Assembly: GCF_030247185.1 (NCBI RefSeq) | Contig: NC_080571.1 | Coordinates: 162,102,352 to 162,166,351 of the forward strand | Direction: 5' to 3' | Length of the DNA stretch: 64,000 nucleotides | Origin: Malaya genurostris | Taxonomy: Eukaryota; Arthropoda; Insecta; Diptera; Culicidae | In this document: in pieces, positions 1-11,825 of the stretch | Position numbering within the stretch: the stretch's first letter is position 1 | Layout of the letters: each line of letters starts with the position of its first letter | Position numbers and translations under genes: made by a program | Notes under the pieces: generated by a model | What the model was told of the DNA's origin: nothing | The model's database searches: none | The model's input: the letters and a program-made list of their open reading frames with translations, nothing else

Positions 1-72
1 AAACATTATTTCATAAAATTAAATTCAAACTTTGTCGAAAACATTCCCCAGTTCATTTAGGGGTTAGCCAAA

Positions 73-416
73 CTTACAGAACACTTTTTGTTTTGCAACG
101 AAGTGCAATGTCTTTTCTGACGTGCCGAACGAAAACGTGTTTTCGACTTTTCTGGCCGATGCAGGTATGGTCATTTAGGGGTTAGCCAAATTTTGTGCTA
201 GGGCACATAACCGTTTTCATTATTTTTACGCTCTGCACTGATGAGTCAAAGATGAAACGTAAAAATAATGAAAACGGTTATGTGCCCTAGCACAAAATTT
301 GGCTAACCCCTAAATGACCATACCTGCATCGGCCAGAAAAGTCGAAAACACGTTTTCGTTCGGCACGTCAGAAAAGACATTGCACTTCGTTGCAAAACAA
401 AAAAGTGTTCTGTAAG
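73..416. repeat. Long inverted repeat with 27-bp loop
   Basis: Arms 73-230 and 258-416 are almost perfect reverse complements (one A/T-run length difference), separated by a 27-bp loop that contains a partial hammerhead core (CTGATGA at 238-244, then GAAA). The junction between arm and loop falls exactly after the GAAA of the core, at the first base of ribozyme stem III. This suggests the inversion arose at the ribozyme end during reverse transcription. Confidence 0.85.
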
Positions 417-426
417 TAGCAGAAAC

Positions 427-525
427 TTTACGTCTGCTTAGCGGTTCAAATTGAACTGCCGAGTTTAGCACTAAGCAGTTCAATTTGAACTGCTCTGCAC
501 TGATGAGTCAAAGACGAAACGTAAA
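427..525 (+). ncRNA. Hammerhead ribozyme, type III layout
   Basis: All core parts are present in order. Stem III strand TTTACG is at 427-432, with the cleavable GTC at 432-434. Stem I opens TGC (435-437) pairing with GCA (497-499), has a symmetric 3x3 internal loop, then a 19-bp hairpin (441-459 with 475-493, one G-U pair). The core CTGATGA is at 500-506. Stem II is GTC/GAC with an AAA loop (507-515). GAAA follows at 516-519, and stem III closes with CGTAAA (520-525). The predicted cut is after C434. The internal loop in stem I next to a short stem II loop fits the tertiary contact of natural fast hammerheads. No conserved core base is missing. Confidence 0.85.
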
Positions 526-545
526 AATAATGAAATTCCCCAGTT

Positions 546-1392
546 GTTGTAATCGTTCCGAATCCAAACAATTTATCTGCAAGGTTGCTTTTACAGTTAA
601 ATACTACAAAGTACTGGCATAACAATTCGAAGCAAAACAAAATGTCGCCCTTTACTGGAATTAAGTGATCGCGCCAACAAATAGCTTCACCATCAGTTTT
701 ATGAATTACATTCGAAAAACTGGATTTATTTCGGGAAACAGTTTATCTGCAAGAATGCTTTTACAGATAAATACTACAAAGTACTGGCATAACAATTCGA
801 AGCAAAACAGAATGTCGCCCTTCACTGGAATTTTCTGGAAACGGGTCATCAACCTGGAATAACACAGATGTAATATAAATTTAAATATAATTTATATTTA
901 TATTAATAGTGATTGCGGATATGTAAAGAGACATGTCGTCCAAGCCTTTCTACATAACCGAAAACTGAATTCCGACAGAAAAAAAAACAAGTGATTGCAT
1001 TCATATATTGTTAAGATAAAATGTTGTAGAAAAAATTATATTACTTACTGAGTGCATCCAGACATTGAACTTTGTTCGAAATTGACTCCAATATACTCTT
1101 TTTGCTAAAATTCAACTAAAATACAAAATGGCGTGCTAGGTGTTTTCGTATATCAATTGAACTCGGTAATTTTTACCAAACGACTCGTTAAAATTTGATA
1201 AACTGCTGATCGTTCCGTACTACTTCCGTCAAATTTACCGAATTATTTCAAAGTGCAACCTGTTCGGCACAAAATTACCAAGTTTTTGGTACATGTATTT
1301 TAGACAGACAGCAGGGGAAAAAAATATGCGGAATACGTAATTTTTTATAAGAATAGCGGACAATTCGGTTCTTTTAAAAATAAGTGTGTAGA
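546..1392 (-). mobile_element. Relic of a CACACTTAG-type DNA transposon (relative of 25341-28033)
   Basis: This stretch, together with 1-42, aligns along its length with the element at 25341-28033, including the motif rich in TTCGGTAAT/ACCGAA (about 1160-1390) and a terminal taagtgtg near 1383-1390. Minus-strand reading fragments around 546-640 resemble those near 25700-25790 (shared ADKLF and a GxGTxxTTGE pattern), so part was coding. There is a local tandem duplication: about 567-660 is repeated at about 741-835. It is heavily decayed and carries no open gene. Confidence 0.6.
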
Positions 1393-1723
1393 AGTTGAAA
1401 AACAAGTTTTTACTTTGAGGTGGTAATGTTGATCTTAGTTCATTGTGCGAAATCTACCGTTTATTCAGAATAGAGCATTAAACTTGGTTTGATACAATTT
1501 TTCGAATGCCTGGAAATAAAATATAAAATATCCAAAATAAATAGTACTCGATCGCTATACTCGAGAAATCTGTTTAAAAAAATGTTGATTTGAGAAAACC
1601 TTACCTTACCCAATTTCAAAAATTTCTGAAAATTTTCCATGTTTAATCGTAGTCTACACTAAAAAAAGTAATAGTAATTACTTTGAAATCAATTTTCTTC
1701 AACTCCGAGTGTCTTTTTGTCGT
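1393..1723. repeat. Fragments of dispersed block Q
   Basis: The text resembles block Q copies near 14380-14950 and 31140-31260 (line about TTGGTTCAATA, the gatcga/tatactcgag stretch and the acctcagagtaaaaac theme), partly in reverse orientation. No gene is seen. Confidence 0.4.
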
Positions 1724-3228
1724 GAATACGACTTACTTTACTATGGGGTGCCTTTTCAAAATTTACACTATGCTAGAGTGATAAGTTTTTGATCGTGAAT
1801 ATCTCTTGTTGTATCTAACGAATCAACATAATTTTTGCTACACGCCATCGGAAATATTATCAAAATTTCATGATAAAATTATCAGTTGTGTGACATAATC
1901 TCAAATAATTCAAAATTTAACTTTTCTGAAATGTTTGGTATAAACGAGTATCAAAGGGAATAACCAATAAGGCGCGTTTGCCTTGCTCATATTTTTAAAG
2001 CTCATAGCTCAGTGATCTGTGAAAGGATTTATATAATCTAACTACCAAAAGAATTAAAATTTTTCAACTTAAGCGTGTATAGCAAAAGCATTGAACTATT
2101 TCAATAGTACGCTATTGAAAAACCTGTCTCATTTGACCCATGTCAACACCAGCCAATCAGAACGCGTTCTGAGGAAGAGAACAATATATCTGCTGCTGTA
2201 CAACAAATCGTTCGAGAAATATGTTCCTAAAAGTGTTAAATATCGTAGTGAGTTCCACAATTCGGTCCTTCTGAAAGACAGGAATGTTCCGTACAGTATC
2301 CTGATAGTTTCTTTCAATGAAATGCAGATCCGAAATGAAATAATAGACATTAAAATTCTGTATGCAACTATCTTTATAGCCGTTAGAAGCGCCCATTAGT
2401 GAAAAAGCTACAAAGAAATCACGTCAAAGGAAAGCTCCTAACAGAAATTGAATCAGTTTGGATTCTATCGCCAATAGGAGCAGTTTGTGCCGTTTGCAAA
2501 GCTAGTTTCGCTTCCGACAAAAGCGATTACGTCACACCTGCCAGTCATTTGCATGTAAAAAAGCAACTGGAGAGCATTACACAAAATCAGCCGTTCTAAT
2601 GGCTCTAAAAGTTTTCTAAAGAACTATTAGGAGTTGTTGTTCGCAAATCGAAAGGAAATATCCTCAGTTTAGTGCAAATCTAGAACAGTTTGGTTAGATT
2701 TGTGCACTTTTCGCTGTGTGAAATTCACAGTAATCTAGATCAAGTGAAGCCTTCTTTGTTTGTGCGAAAAATGTTCCAGAGTTTCATGTCGTAGAAAATT
2801 ACGCAATTTGACCCTTCTGAATGCTTGAAACGAATCCCTACAGCATATTGATAGTTTCTTTTAATAAATTATGCAAATCCGAAATGAAATAATCGACATT
2901 AAAATTCTGTATGCGGCTATGTTTATAGCCGTTAGGACCGCCCATTAGTGAAAAAGGTACAAACGAAATCACGTAAAAACAGAGCTTCTTACAAAAACTG
3001 GATCAGTTTGGATTCTATCGCCAATGCGAGTAGATGTATTTTGTGCCGTTTGCAAAGCTAGTTACGCTTCCGATTACGTCGAGCGATTACGTCACAGTTG
3101 CCAGTCATTTTCATGGATGAAAAAGCAACGGTGGAGGGAATGCTTGCATAATTCATACAATTGATCAACTGATCGATATTCGGAAGTGTTAAGGAACATG
3201 TTAGTTGTTTTCGTATTCACGACATCCA
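1724..3228 (+). mobile_element. Non-autonomous element ending in GTCGTGAATACGA, copy 1
   Basis: The ends are inverted (gtcgtgaatacga near 1730 and tcgtattcacgac near 3213-3225). The whole element recurs in reverse orientation at 9838-10937. The copy holds an internal partial duplication: 2280-2400 is repeated at about 2850-2950 with the block around ccgttag(a/g)..gcccattagtgaaaaag. Short open frames at 2091-2599 are not conserved in the other copy. No transposase is recognised. Confidence 0.6.
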
Positions 3229-3748
3229 GTTATGTATTACCTGACTTGACGTTGCATATTGGCACATTGTCGCAAAACTTAAATGTAGAGGCGCTGCTTG
3301 TTCAGAGATGATACTTTCAGCTAGAGCTGTCAAATCGACGATTTCTTATAAAAACAGGCAAATTCATTTGAAAAATCAAAAATTTACCCACCCGTCTTTA
3401 CGGCTGATATCTATTTGTACTATTGAATGTTGCAAATCACTCATACCGATATGAAAATTTCCGAAAGAATCCTTCTTTTCTTGGTTCCATTTTTATTTTT
3501 ATTTTTATTTATAATTCATAATTACTTAACTTCTCAAAAGACGCTATATTCCATTCTGTAGAGTTCAGAGTCAAATAATAATATCAACTTATGTAACAAA
3601 ACCAAAAAATAATATAAAATAAAATAGCATTGAACAAAAATATAGGCACACGCGTTCCTTACTGAAATAGAAAAAAAACCTTTCTTATTTTTTCTCCAGC
3701 AGCACTGCTGCCCCTATATAGTAAACAAAGTAGTATTACCCAACGTCG
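3229..3748. repeat. Reverse-orientation fragments of block Q, no gene
   Basis: The stretch 3290-3490 matches block Q (gacgatttcttataaaaacaggc and the ttcttggttccattttt run) in mixed orientation. The rest is AT-rich with a short (ttttta)n run near 3490-3515. No coding signal is seen. Confidence 0.4.
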
Positions 3749-5794
3749 CTATAAAAATCTCAAACGCTCAGGCTATTATTCCATTCGATATTCGGACGTG
3801 GTGGTGAGCAGTCCTCTCCCAGCAACAGCAACAACAGCAAGCCTTCTGCGTGACTATAAAGTCTCAAACGCTCAGGCTATTATTCGATTCGATATTCGGA
3901 CGTGGTGGTGGGCAGTACTCTCCCAGCAACAGCAACAACAGCAAGCCTTCTGCGTGACTATAGAGTCTCAAACGCTCAGGCTATTAATGGATTCGATATT
4001 CGGACGTGGTGGTGAGCAGTACTCTCTCAGCAACAGCAACAACAGCAAGCCTTCTGCATGACTATAAAGTCTCAAACGCTCAGGCTATTAGTTCATTCGA
4101 TATTCGGACGTGGTGGTAAGCAGTTCTCTCCCAGCAACAGCAACAGCAACAGCAGCAAGCCTTCTGCGTGACTATAAAGTCTCAAACGCTCAGGCTATTA
4201 GTTCATTCGATATTCGGACGTGGTGGTGAGCAGTTCTCTTCCAGCAACAACAGCAAGTTTTCTGCGTGACTATAAAGTCTCAAACGCTCAGGCTATTAGT
4301 TCATTCGATATTCGGACGTGGTGGTGAGCAGTCCTCTCCCAGCAACAGCAACAACAGCAAGCCTTCTGCGTGACTATAAAGTCTCAAACGCTCAGGCTAT
4401 TATTCGATTCAATATTCGGACGTGGTGGTGAGCAGTCCTCTCCCAGCAACAGCAACAGCAGCAAGCCTTCTGCGCTCAGACTATTAGTTCATTCGATATT
4501 CGGACGTGGTGGTGAGCAGTTCTCTCCCAGCAACAGCAAGCCTTCTGCGTGACTATAAAGTCTCAAACGCTCAGGCTATTATTCGATTCGATATTCGGAC
4601 GTGGTGGTGAGCAGTTCTCTCCCAGCAACAGCAACAGCAGCAAGCCTTCTGCGTGACTATAAAGTCTCAAACGCTCAGGCTATTAGTTCATTCGATATTC
4701 GGACGTGGTGGTGAGCAATTCTCTTCCAGCAACAGCAACAACAGCAAGCCTTCTGCGTGACTATACAGTCTCAAACGCTCAGGCTATTATTCGATTCAAT
4801 ATTCGGACGTGGTGGTGAGCAGTTCTCTTCCAGCAACAGCAACAACAGCAAGCCTTCTGTGTGACTATAAAGTCTCAAACGCTCAGGCTATTATTCGATT
4901 CAATTTTCGGACGTGGTGGTGAGCAGTTCTCTTCCAGCAACAGCAACAACAGCAAGCCTTCTGCGTGACTATAAAGTCTCAAACGCTCAGGCTATTAGTT
5001 CATTCGATATTCGGACGTGGTGGTGAGCAGTCCTCTCCCAGCAACAGCAACAACAGCAAGCCTTCTGCGTGACTATAAAGTCTCAAACGCTCAGGCTATT
5101 ATTCGATTCAATATTCGGACGTGGTGGTGAGCAGTCCTCTCCCAGCAACAGCAACAGCAGCAAGCCTTCTGCGTGACTATAAAGTTTCAAACGCTCAGAC
5201 TATTAGTTCATTCGATATTCGGACGTGGTGGTGAGCAGTCCTCTCCCAGCAACAGCAACAACAGCAAGCCTTCTGCGTGACTATAAAGTCTCAAACGCTC
5301 AGGCTATTAGTTCATTCGATATTCGGACGTGGTGGTGAGCAGTCCTCTCCCAGCAACAGCAACAACAGCAAGCCTTCTGCGTGACTATACAGTCTCAAAC
5401 GCTCAGGTTATTATTCGATTCAATATTCGGACGTGGTGGTGAGCAGTTCTCTTCCAGCAACAGCAAGCCTTCTGCGTGACTATAAAGTCTCAAACTCTCA
5501 GGCTATTGTTCGATTCAATTTTCGGACGTGGTGGTGAGCAGTTCTCTTCCAGCAACAGCAACAACAGCAAGCCTTCTGCGTGACTATAAAGTCTCAAACG
5601 CTCAGACTATTAGTTCATTCGATATTCGGACGTGGTGGTGAGCAGTCCTCTCCCAGCAACAGCACCAACAGCAAGCCTTCTGCGTGACTATAAAGTCTCA
5701 AACGCTCAGACTATTAGTTCATTCGATATTCGGACGTGGTGGTGAGCAGTCCTATCCCAACAACAGCAAGCCTTCTGCGTGACTATAAAGTCTC
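3749..5794. repeat. Minisatellite, about 20 units of ~103 bp
   Basis: The 12-mer ggacgtggtggt recurs about 20 times between 3792 and 5730 at spacings of 84-108 bp, mostly 102-105. Each unit contains actataaagtctcaaacgct, a short variable stretch, the ggacgtggtggt core and a CAG/CAA-rich tract of variable length that explains the length differences. One partial unit (tcggacgttgca) stands at 5845. Frames are interrupted by stops in most units and units differ by non-multiples of three, so it is not a coding repeat. Confidence 0.93.
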
Positions 5795-6084
5795 ATAGCA
5801 TACTAATACATACATACTAATAAGGCTGTTATTCCATTTCGATATTCGGACGTTGCAATCAAATCAGTACTCTTGGAGCGACATCGCGTGAAAATCACGA
5901 CAATGGCGCAGTCGGTACTGTAAACAAAGAACCGAAAAGGTACATTTCTCATTATTTGAACAGTTATTAATATATACTCATAATGCTTCTGATGGGAAGG
6001 CAGAAAGCATACAAGTGTACACTAATAAGGCTTCTGATGAGAAGGTAGAAGTCACATATCTGCGGTGGGTAGACGGAGTATAAA
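5795..6084. other. Spacer after the minisatellite
   Basis: A small tandem duplication (tactaataaggc...cttctgatg(g/a)gaaggcagaa) lies at about 5980-6050. I see no gene. The CTGATGAG at 6027 lacks the GAAA half of a hammerhead. Confidence 0.4.
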
Positions 6085-6803
6085 CACAGACTAACAGACA
6101 TGACAGTATGAGTAAATTCTTATAAAAATAATTTTTCGTGATGCACTAGTTCCACCTATATTGTACTGCGCGAACTATTTACTATCGGTACACCCCTTGT
6201 GTTATGTAAAAGTTAATTTACTAGTTGGTTGTCCCTCGTTTGTCAACACCGATCAGCTGCTTGCAGGGATGCCTGATTTCATCATAATATTTGGAAATGA
6301 ATCGTCACAGTAAATTATTATATTACGTTAATAATATATTAAACTTTTTAGCGATGTTGGAAGGTAACCATTTATTTTTCTCAACATTGTTCATCTAGAC
6401 TATTTTTTATTGTGTTGGTAATTTTCACCCGAAATTAAGTGGCGGCAGATCAGAAGCAAGTAAATATTGCCACTAGACGGGTTCGATTTTGTATTGCGTT
6501 GAAGGATGAGAGGTAGGCACAATTTTGTATATAGTTTTGGCAATATGTATTAAATCTGTATCCTGCATGAAATTCGCATGGACGTATACATATCAATACA
6601 TTACAGGTAATTCTGTATAAATGGCAACTCTGTTGGTAAATGAAAAAAATAAACACAGTCTAGATGACAGACAGGATGTTTTTGATAGGGTAACGTGGCG
6701 CCATCATGACACATGTGAGTACTGTCCCAAATAAAGGAATATTCGAAATGACAGTTAAAATGATTGAAGAATCTAATTTGAGTGTCCTGTCTGTTAGTCT
6801 GTG
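6085..6803. mobile_element. MITE with CACAGACTAACAGACA ends and 7-bp TSD, copy 1
   Basis: The terminal inverted repeat starts cacagactaacagacatgac and ends cctgtctgttagtctgtg. It is flanked by an exact 7-bp repeat gtataaa (6078-6084 and 6804-6810). A second copy sits at 42206-42928 with its own 7-bp duplication. It is 719 bp long and non-coding; short frames inside are not gene-like. The parent superfamily is unknown to me, as seven bases is an uncommon duplication length. Confidence 0.85.
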
Positions 6804-7031
6804 GTATAAAGTCAAAAAAAAATGAATGACTATTGAAAACATCTCCAAGGGGTAGCTGGAGATGTGAGCATTGATCCCAGATCCATCAGAATAATTATGA
6901 GTATGGTCAAAACTGTGTATGCCACAAATTAACAGTCAATTACATTTCGTTGTACAGGAAGTCCAAGAAAGGAGGCACAAAAAAGATGTTATTGGAGGAA
7001 CTGACATCCGTTAGACTAGAGCTCGTTCGAT
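6804..7031. other. Short unassigned stretch
   Basis: I see no gene or repeat boundary beyond the end of the preceding MITE and the start of block P. Confidence 0.3.
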
Positions 7032-9795
7032 TATTTAATTTAATGTTTCTTTTATTTATTTGTTGTAATAATTTGCTTTGATGTTAATATCAAATGTATT
7101 TGAATCAAAGGAAAATAAAAGTAAGCACTGATTCAAAATAAAATATCTTTGAAGTCGAAGTGTAATATATTAAAATTTAAAATAATTTTTTCTGCGTGAA
7201 GTTTTTTGGAAGATGAAGATAATGTAATGATGAATGTTTATGACGTGTTCTTCGATTTTTGTTTAAGCTTGTCTGTAAACAGTACCGCTGAACTGTCAGG
7301 GATGAATGCTTGTTCATTTGTGACGTCACGATAAAAAATCTAATCCACTAAATAAATCAACAAAAACAGAGTTTCGCCCTTTTTTTTGTTTACTTTTATG
7401 CTTCCTTTGTGAATTATAAAGATACGCCCTTGCGCATGTTTCATAAAATTGATTGGTTTTTGCGACTAAGACAAATCTGCGAGTAATTTTATTGTATCCC
7501 TCACTATTTCTAGTAGTAAAAGGTTCGGAAATCATCTAAAATAAAGAAAAAAAAGTTAGTGTAGTATCGCCCTGTTTGTTGGCATGGAACACGGAAGGCG
7601 AAATTTGCGTAAACAAATGGAATGATAGTTTCTCCGACGACACGACCTGCCACTCGTCTATCAAAACTGTATCGCAAATTTAACTACCCCTCAGTAACTG
7701 GTAATGTCAAAATGAAATTGCTCGGAACAATTTTGAAACTGGCAACACAAGTTGATAGAATATTGATTTTAAATAACAGTTACCATAACCTTGGTGACTG
7801 CTTAGTGAAGACTAATGTAAACAAAAAAAAATGGCAAAACGAGTATTTCATATCGAAAAATTGAAATGTATCTAGTGGAAGATCTCTTTTGTGCAGTAAG
7901 TTGCAAGTACTAACGATTAATGAAGATATATTGAAAGAAGTCTATTTGTAGGAAAAGGACAAACAAAAAACAACTGATCTAGAAATGATCGAATATATTT
8001 ACTGCCCAGCAAAATTGTTTTGTTCTGACTGGTCACTATACAAATCGTTCTCCCCCAGATAGTTTTATGTATGTATTTGTATGAAATAAACGTTTTCTTT
8101 CAATTCCCTTTTATTCATTGTTTCGATATACATTGTACAATGTTACAAGTTAACGTTCGTGAACCGAATCGTATACGAACGTTAACTGATGACTTCTCCG
8201 GATACTTTAGCGAATAGTTACCGATTGGGGTTGTGTTGCAGCAAGATATATTTTGCAGCAGTCATATTTTGAAAAAAAAAAACAGCTGCATGATTTAAGA
8301 TAAGTAACACTTTCAAACTCATGGAATGACCATCTGAATCGCTAAGCCACTTAGAACTTTTATGGGAGGAACTTGACCGAAATATGTTAAGTCTAGGTGA
8401 GTAATTTTACGCACTGGTCAGAACAACCTACTATTTCGAAGTATTCCCAAATTCTAACGGAAATGGTATTTCAATACGACATAACAGTTTTTAAACGATT
8501 TCATTTATTATTCCTGGATAGAAAAAAATAATCTTATCATAATTAATATTTCTAGTATTACTATTGTTTCCGCTCTAAATTTCAGGTGGGTAATTACCAT
8601 CCTTCGAAATTTTCTGATGGGTATTACTATTCACCGTACCCACCTCTTTCGTTCCCATGTTCATGTGGAACATTTATTGGTTTGTTCCAATAGATGTTTT
8701 TCTGGTTGGGGATCGGTTCTGGAAAAAGTTATACTTGGGAAAAAATTCTGGCAAATGATCTCCTAGTATACAGCCCTTGTTGGTTATTCTGTCCAAATCT
8801 AGGAGCATTTCTAGAGACGGCGAACTAGGAAGAATAGAAACTATTATCTCTAAAATAAGATTTAGGCACTCTCCTTTATTAGTGCATGGTGCCCTGATGA
8901 TGCCCGTTTGAACGTTCCACTTTCCTTATCTGCTGTTAGGAAGTGGAACTGAGGGCACGAAATTCGAATTATTAGAACTGTTCCACAACTGCCTCGAATA
9001 GTTTGTTTATTTATTCTGGCTCCTTGGTTACTATAGTTCGTAGCAACTTAACCAGTGTTGCTAGAGAAGGTTATTTTTATGGTTTTCAAGGGGCTGCTAT
9101 ATTTTTGGTAACTGGCGGTAAATCACTTACAGACACTTTTTATTTCAATTTTTCTTCGGAGTGTCTGGTCGTGTCGTCGGTTTCTCCCTATATAGTTCTT
9201 TGTATTACTAATATTGAGATTTTTGCAGAATACGATTTTTTAAACAAAATTGTAGGATTTTGAAGCATTCATAGAGGATAGAGGTAGGATAGAGAAACTC
9301 GATATGTTTACTTTTGTAAAAATTGTTCTTCTTTGAAAAACAACTGACTTTTAAAATCTGTGCAGAATATTGAAAATCATAGAAACACATTTGACAAAAT
9401 ACCAAAAGCAAAACCACAGCGAGAATTTTGTTCAATAAGCTAAAATTAAGTAAACCATATCAACCTAAAATTAAGTAAATAGTAAATATAACTCATCTTT
9501 AGGTATTTTTTGCATGAACCTAACGGAAACTACCTAGAGCAACTTTACCTAAATTAGGTAATTGAACGAATTGGGTGAAATGTACTTAAAATTATTTTGT
9601 TTTGCGGTTTTGTGTAGGCTAATCAATCTAAAAAAATGTCAGAGACAAACACAGTTTCGATAGTATTACGACATAACATGCTTCATGTTATGACTGTACA
9701 CGCTCTTTGAGTTGAGACTACTCAAATTCATAAACTGGAACTGCCAGTATATCATTTATTCGTACATTAGAGTAAGCGTTTAGTTCTCAAACATT
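7032..9795 (+). repeat. Block P of the composite repeat, copy 1 (longest)
   Basis: The left part (7032-7640) and right part (9000-9795) recur at 22866-23560 and 24480-25280, and at 36370-36975 and 36968-37583. The middle differs between copies. The left end carries the last ~170 bp of the ctgcgtg-ended element seen complete at 22088-23032. Small frames at 7326-7535 and 9208-9435 (minus) are repeated in all copies but contain indels and no recognisable domain, so I treat the block as non-coding repeat. Confidence 0.65.
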
Positions 9796-9837
9796 TGAGT
9801 GAAAAAGGCGGGTGGATAATGTCAGAGACATAACTGG

Positions 9838-10937
9838 ATGTCGTGAATACGAAAACAACTGACATGTTCCTTCACACTTCCGAATAAATCGATTAGTTGA
9901 TCAATTGTATGAATTATGCAAGCATTCTCCTTTTTCACATTTTTCGCAAAATCAAAGAAGACTTGATTTCGATTACTGTAAATTTCACACAGCGAAAAGT
10001 GCACAAATCTAATCAAACTGTTCTAGATTTGCACTAAATTGAGAATATTTACCTTCGATTTGTGAAGAAGAAATGCTCATAGTTTTTTAGAAAACTTTTA
10101 GAGCCATTAGAACGGCTGATTTTGTGTGATGTTCCCCACCGTTGTCCTCTTCTCGTTGTTTTTTCACGAATGCAAACGACTGGCAGCTGTGACGTAATCG
10201 CTCTTGTCAGAAGTGAAACTAGCTTTGCAAACGACACACAATACATCTGCTCGCAGTGGCGATAGAATCCAAACTGATCCAATTTTTGTTAAGAAGTTTC
10301 TTTTTACGTGATTTCGTTTGTAGTTCGATTATTTCATTTCGGATTTTCATTTCATTGAAAGAAACTATCAGGATGCTATACGGGATTCATTCCTGCCTTT
10401 CAGAAGGACCAAATTGTGGAACTTACTAAGCTATTAAGCACTGTTTTTGTTCTCTTTCTCAGGCTGTATTTTGTTCTTTTTCTCAGAACACGTTCTGATT
10501 GGCTGGTGTTGACATGGGTCAAATGAGACAGGTTATTCAATAGTGTACTATTGAAATACTTCAACGCTGTTGCTATACACGTTTAAGTTGAAAAATTTTG
10601 ATTCTATTGGTAGTTAGATTATATAAATCCTTTCACAGATCACTGAGCTATGAGCTTTCAAAATACGAGAAAGGCAAACGCGCCTTATGAATTATCCTCT
10701 TTGATACTCGTTTATACCAAACATTTCAGAAAAGTTTAATTTTGAATTATTTGAGATTGTGTTACACAACTGAATATTTTATCATAAAATTGTGATCATA
10801 TTTCCGATGGAATGTAGCAAAAATTATGTTGATACGTTAGATACAACAAGAGATATTCACGATCAAAAACTTATCACTCTCTCAGAGGGTAAATTTTGAA
10901 AAGGCGCCCCATAGTAAAGTAAGTCGTATTCACGACA
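9838..10937 (-). mobile_element. Non-autonomous element ending in GTCGTGAATACGA, copy 2 (inverted)
   Basis: This is the reverse complement of 1724-3228, with the same ends (gtcgtgaatacga and tcgtattcacgac) and without the internal duplication present in copy 1. The two copies differ by scattered substitutions and small indels. No transposase frame is present. Confidence 0.65.
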
Positions 10938-11810
10938 AAAAATGTTTCTTGCACTTCAGTGCGTTTTCATTATCGGAGTATTATTGGTGATTGCTTTCAA
11001 AGCTGAACTTTTGACACAGTTCATTAACCACAATCTTTTCTGCTCAATCATGGTTGCCGAAAAAAAGTTGAGAAAATCAACGAAAAGAATAATTTTTCTA
11101 TGCAGCTTTCTTCAATATCTTCAAAACTGGCAACCCTGCTTACAAATTTGACAACGAGCAAAAAAGAAAAAACACAACCATATGATTGTGTTGTCGTTAT
11201 AGACGTCAGAGTTCTGTCAGTACAGAGCAGTTCTGTATGAAATGTTCAAAACGACCTATGTGACATTGAGAGTTTCTCTTTGTTTACTTTCTCTTTCGAT
11301 TATTGCGAAACATTCCTCCTTTTTTCGGTAATTTCTCCAGAGCAGATTAAAAGATGATAGCTTTAGTTATTATTATCGGTAAATAATTGCTAAGAGTGCC
11401 GTAATAATCAAAAGAGAAAGTAATCAAAGAGAATCTCTTATTATTACATAGGTCGTTTTGAACATTTTATACAGAGTTGCAGTTATAATCACACTTCTGA
11501 TCCAGCACACTTTCATACTGTGCAGTTCGATTTGGTGGGAACTGTGCAATATAAGCGAACTTAGGAATGCATGAATACACCTTTGGCACATTGCCGCGAA
11601 ACCGAATTACCGGTAGTGACATCTGCCAATGAAAAATGGAACCAAGAAAAGAAAAATTCTTTCGAAAACTTTCCAGGCATTAGAAAAGTGGTATTAAAAA
11701 AAGTTTAATTTAGTTTTCGCACAATAAATTAAGGTCGACATTACCACCTCAGAGTAAAAACTTTTTCTTTAACTTCTACTATGATTTTTCAAATGAATTT
11801 GCTCGTTTTT
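10938..11810 (+). repeat. Block Q, copy 1, left part
   Basis: From about 11560 (gaacttaggaatgcatgaat) the sequence matches 38030-38600 and 29520-30190. This block is the host in which several independent insertions are found. The part 11160-11500 contains an imperfect inverted repeat around tttacttt/aaagtaa (11270-11420). No gene is seen. Confidence 0.55.
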
Positions 11811-11825
11811 GAAAGAATTAGTTTA

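Larger units (their letters stand above)
54..534 (+). mobile_element. Short hammerhead-bearing retroelement (retrozyme/Penelope-like), complete insertion
   Basis: A 481-bp insertion is flanked by an exact 11-bp direct repeat (attccccagtt at 43-53 and 535-545), which I read as the target-site duplication. Its 3' end carries a complete hammerhead ribozyme. Its 5' half is an inverted copy of the same sequence joined at the ribozyme core, and CTGATGA cores recur 262 bp apart (238 and 500). Variable-length duplications, partly inverted tandem copies and hammerheads are known for Penelope-like elements and for the small non-coding retrozymes. No protein is encoded, so the element would need enzymes from elsewhere. 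Family name is inference; insertion boundaries are seen directly. Confidence 0.72.

Noticed and set aside
3798..4552. Open frames across the minisatellite with Q-rich stretches
   Set aside because: Units vary by non-multiples of three and stops recur; the repeat is not coding.
3749..5794. Regular direct repeats reminiscent of a CRISPR array
   Set aside because: Repeat and spacer are both conserved between units, the period is ~103 bp, and the DNA is eukaryotic; a minisatellite.
6027..6050. CTGATGAG resembling a hammerhead core
   Set aside because: No GAAA and no stem III partner follows.
6470..6490. gggttcgatttt as a possible tRNA B box
   Set aside because: No A box or acceptor stem; no tRNA fold found anywhere in the window.
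6450..6656. Minus-strand frame repeated at 42560-42781
   Set aside because: Lies inside a non-coding MITE present twice; conserved only through recent copying.
7326..7535. Frame starting MISEPFTTRN repeated at 23173 and 36687
   Set aside because: Same reason as above; indels shift the C-terminus between copies.
9208..9435. A 75-residue frame with a signal-peptide-like start (also at 24686-24904 and 36996-37214)
   Set aside because: It travels with block P copies, no domain is recognised, and the similarity is explained by repeat identity; no evidence of coding selection.
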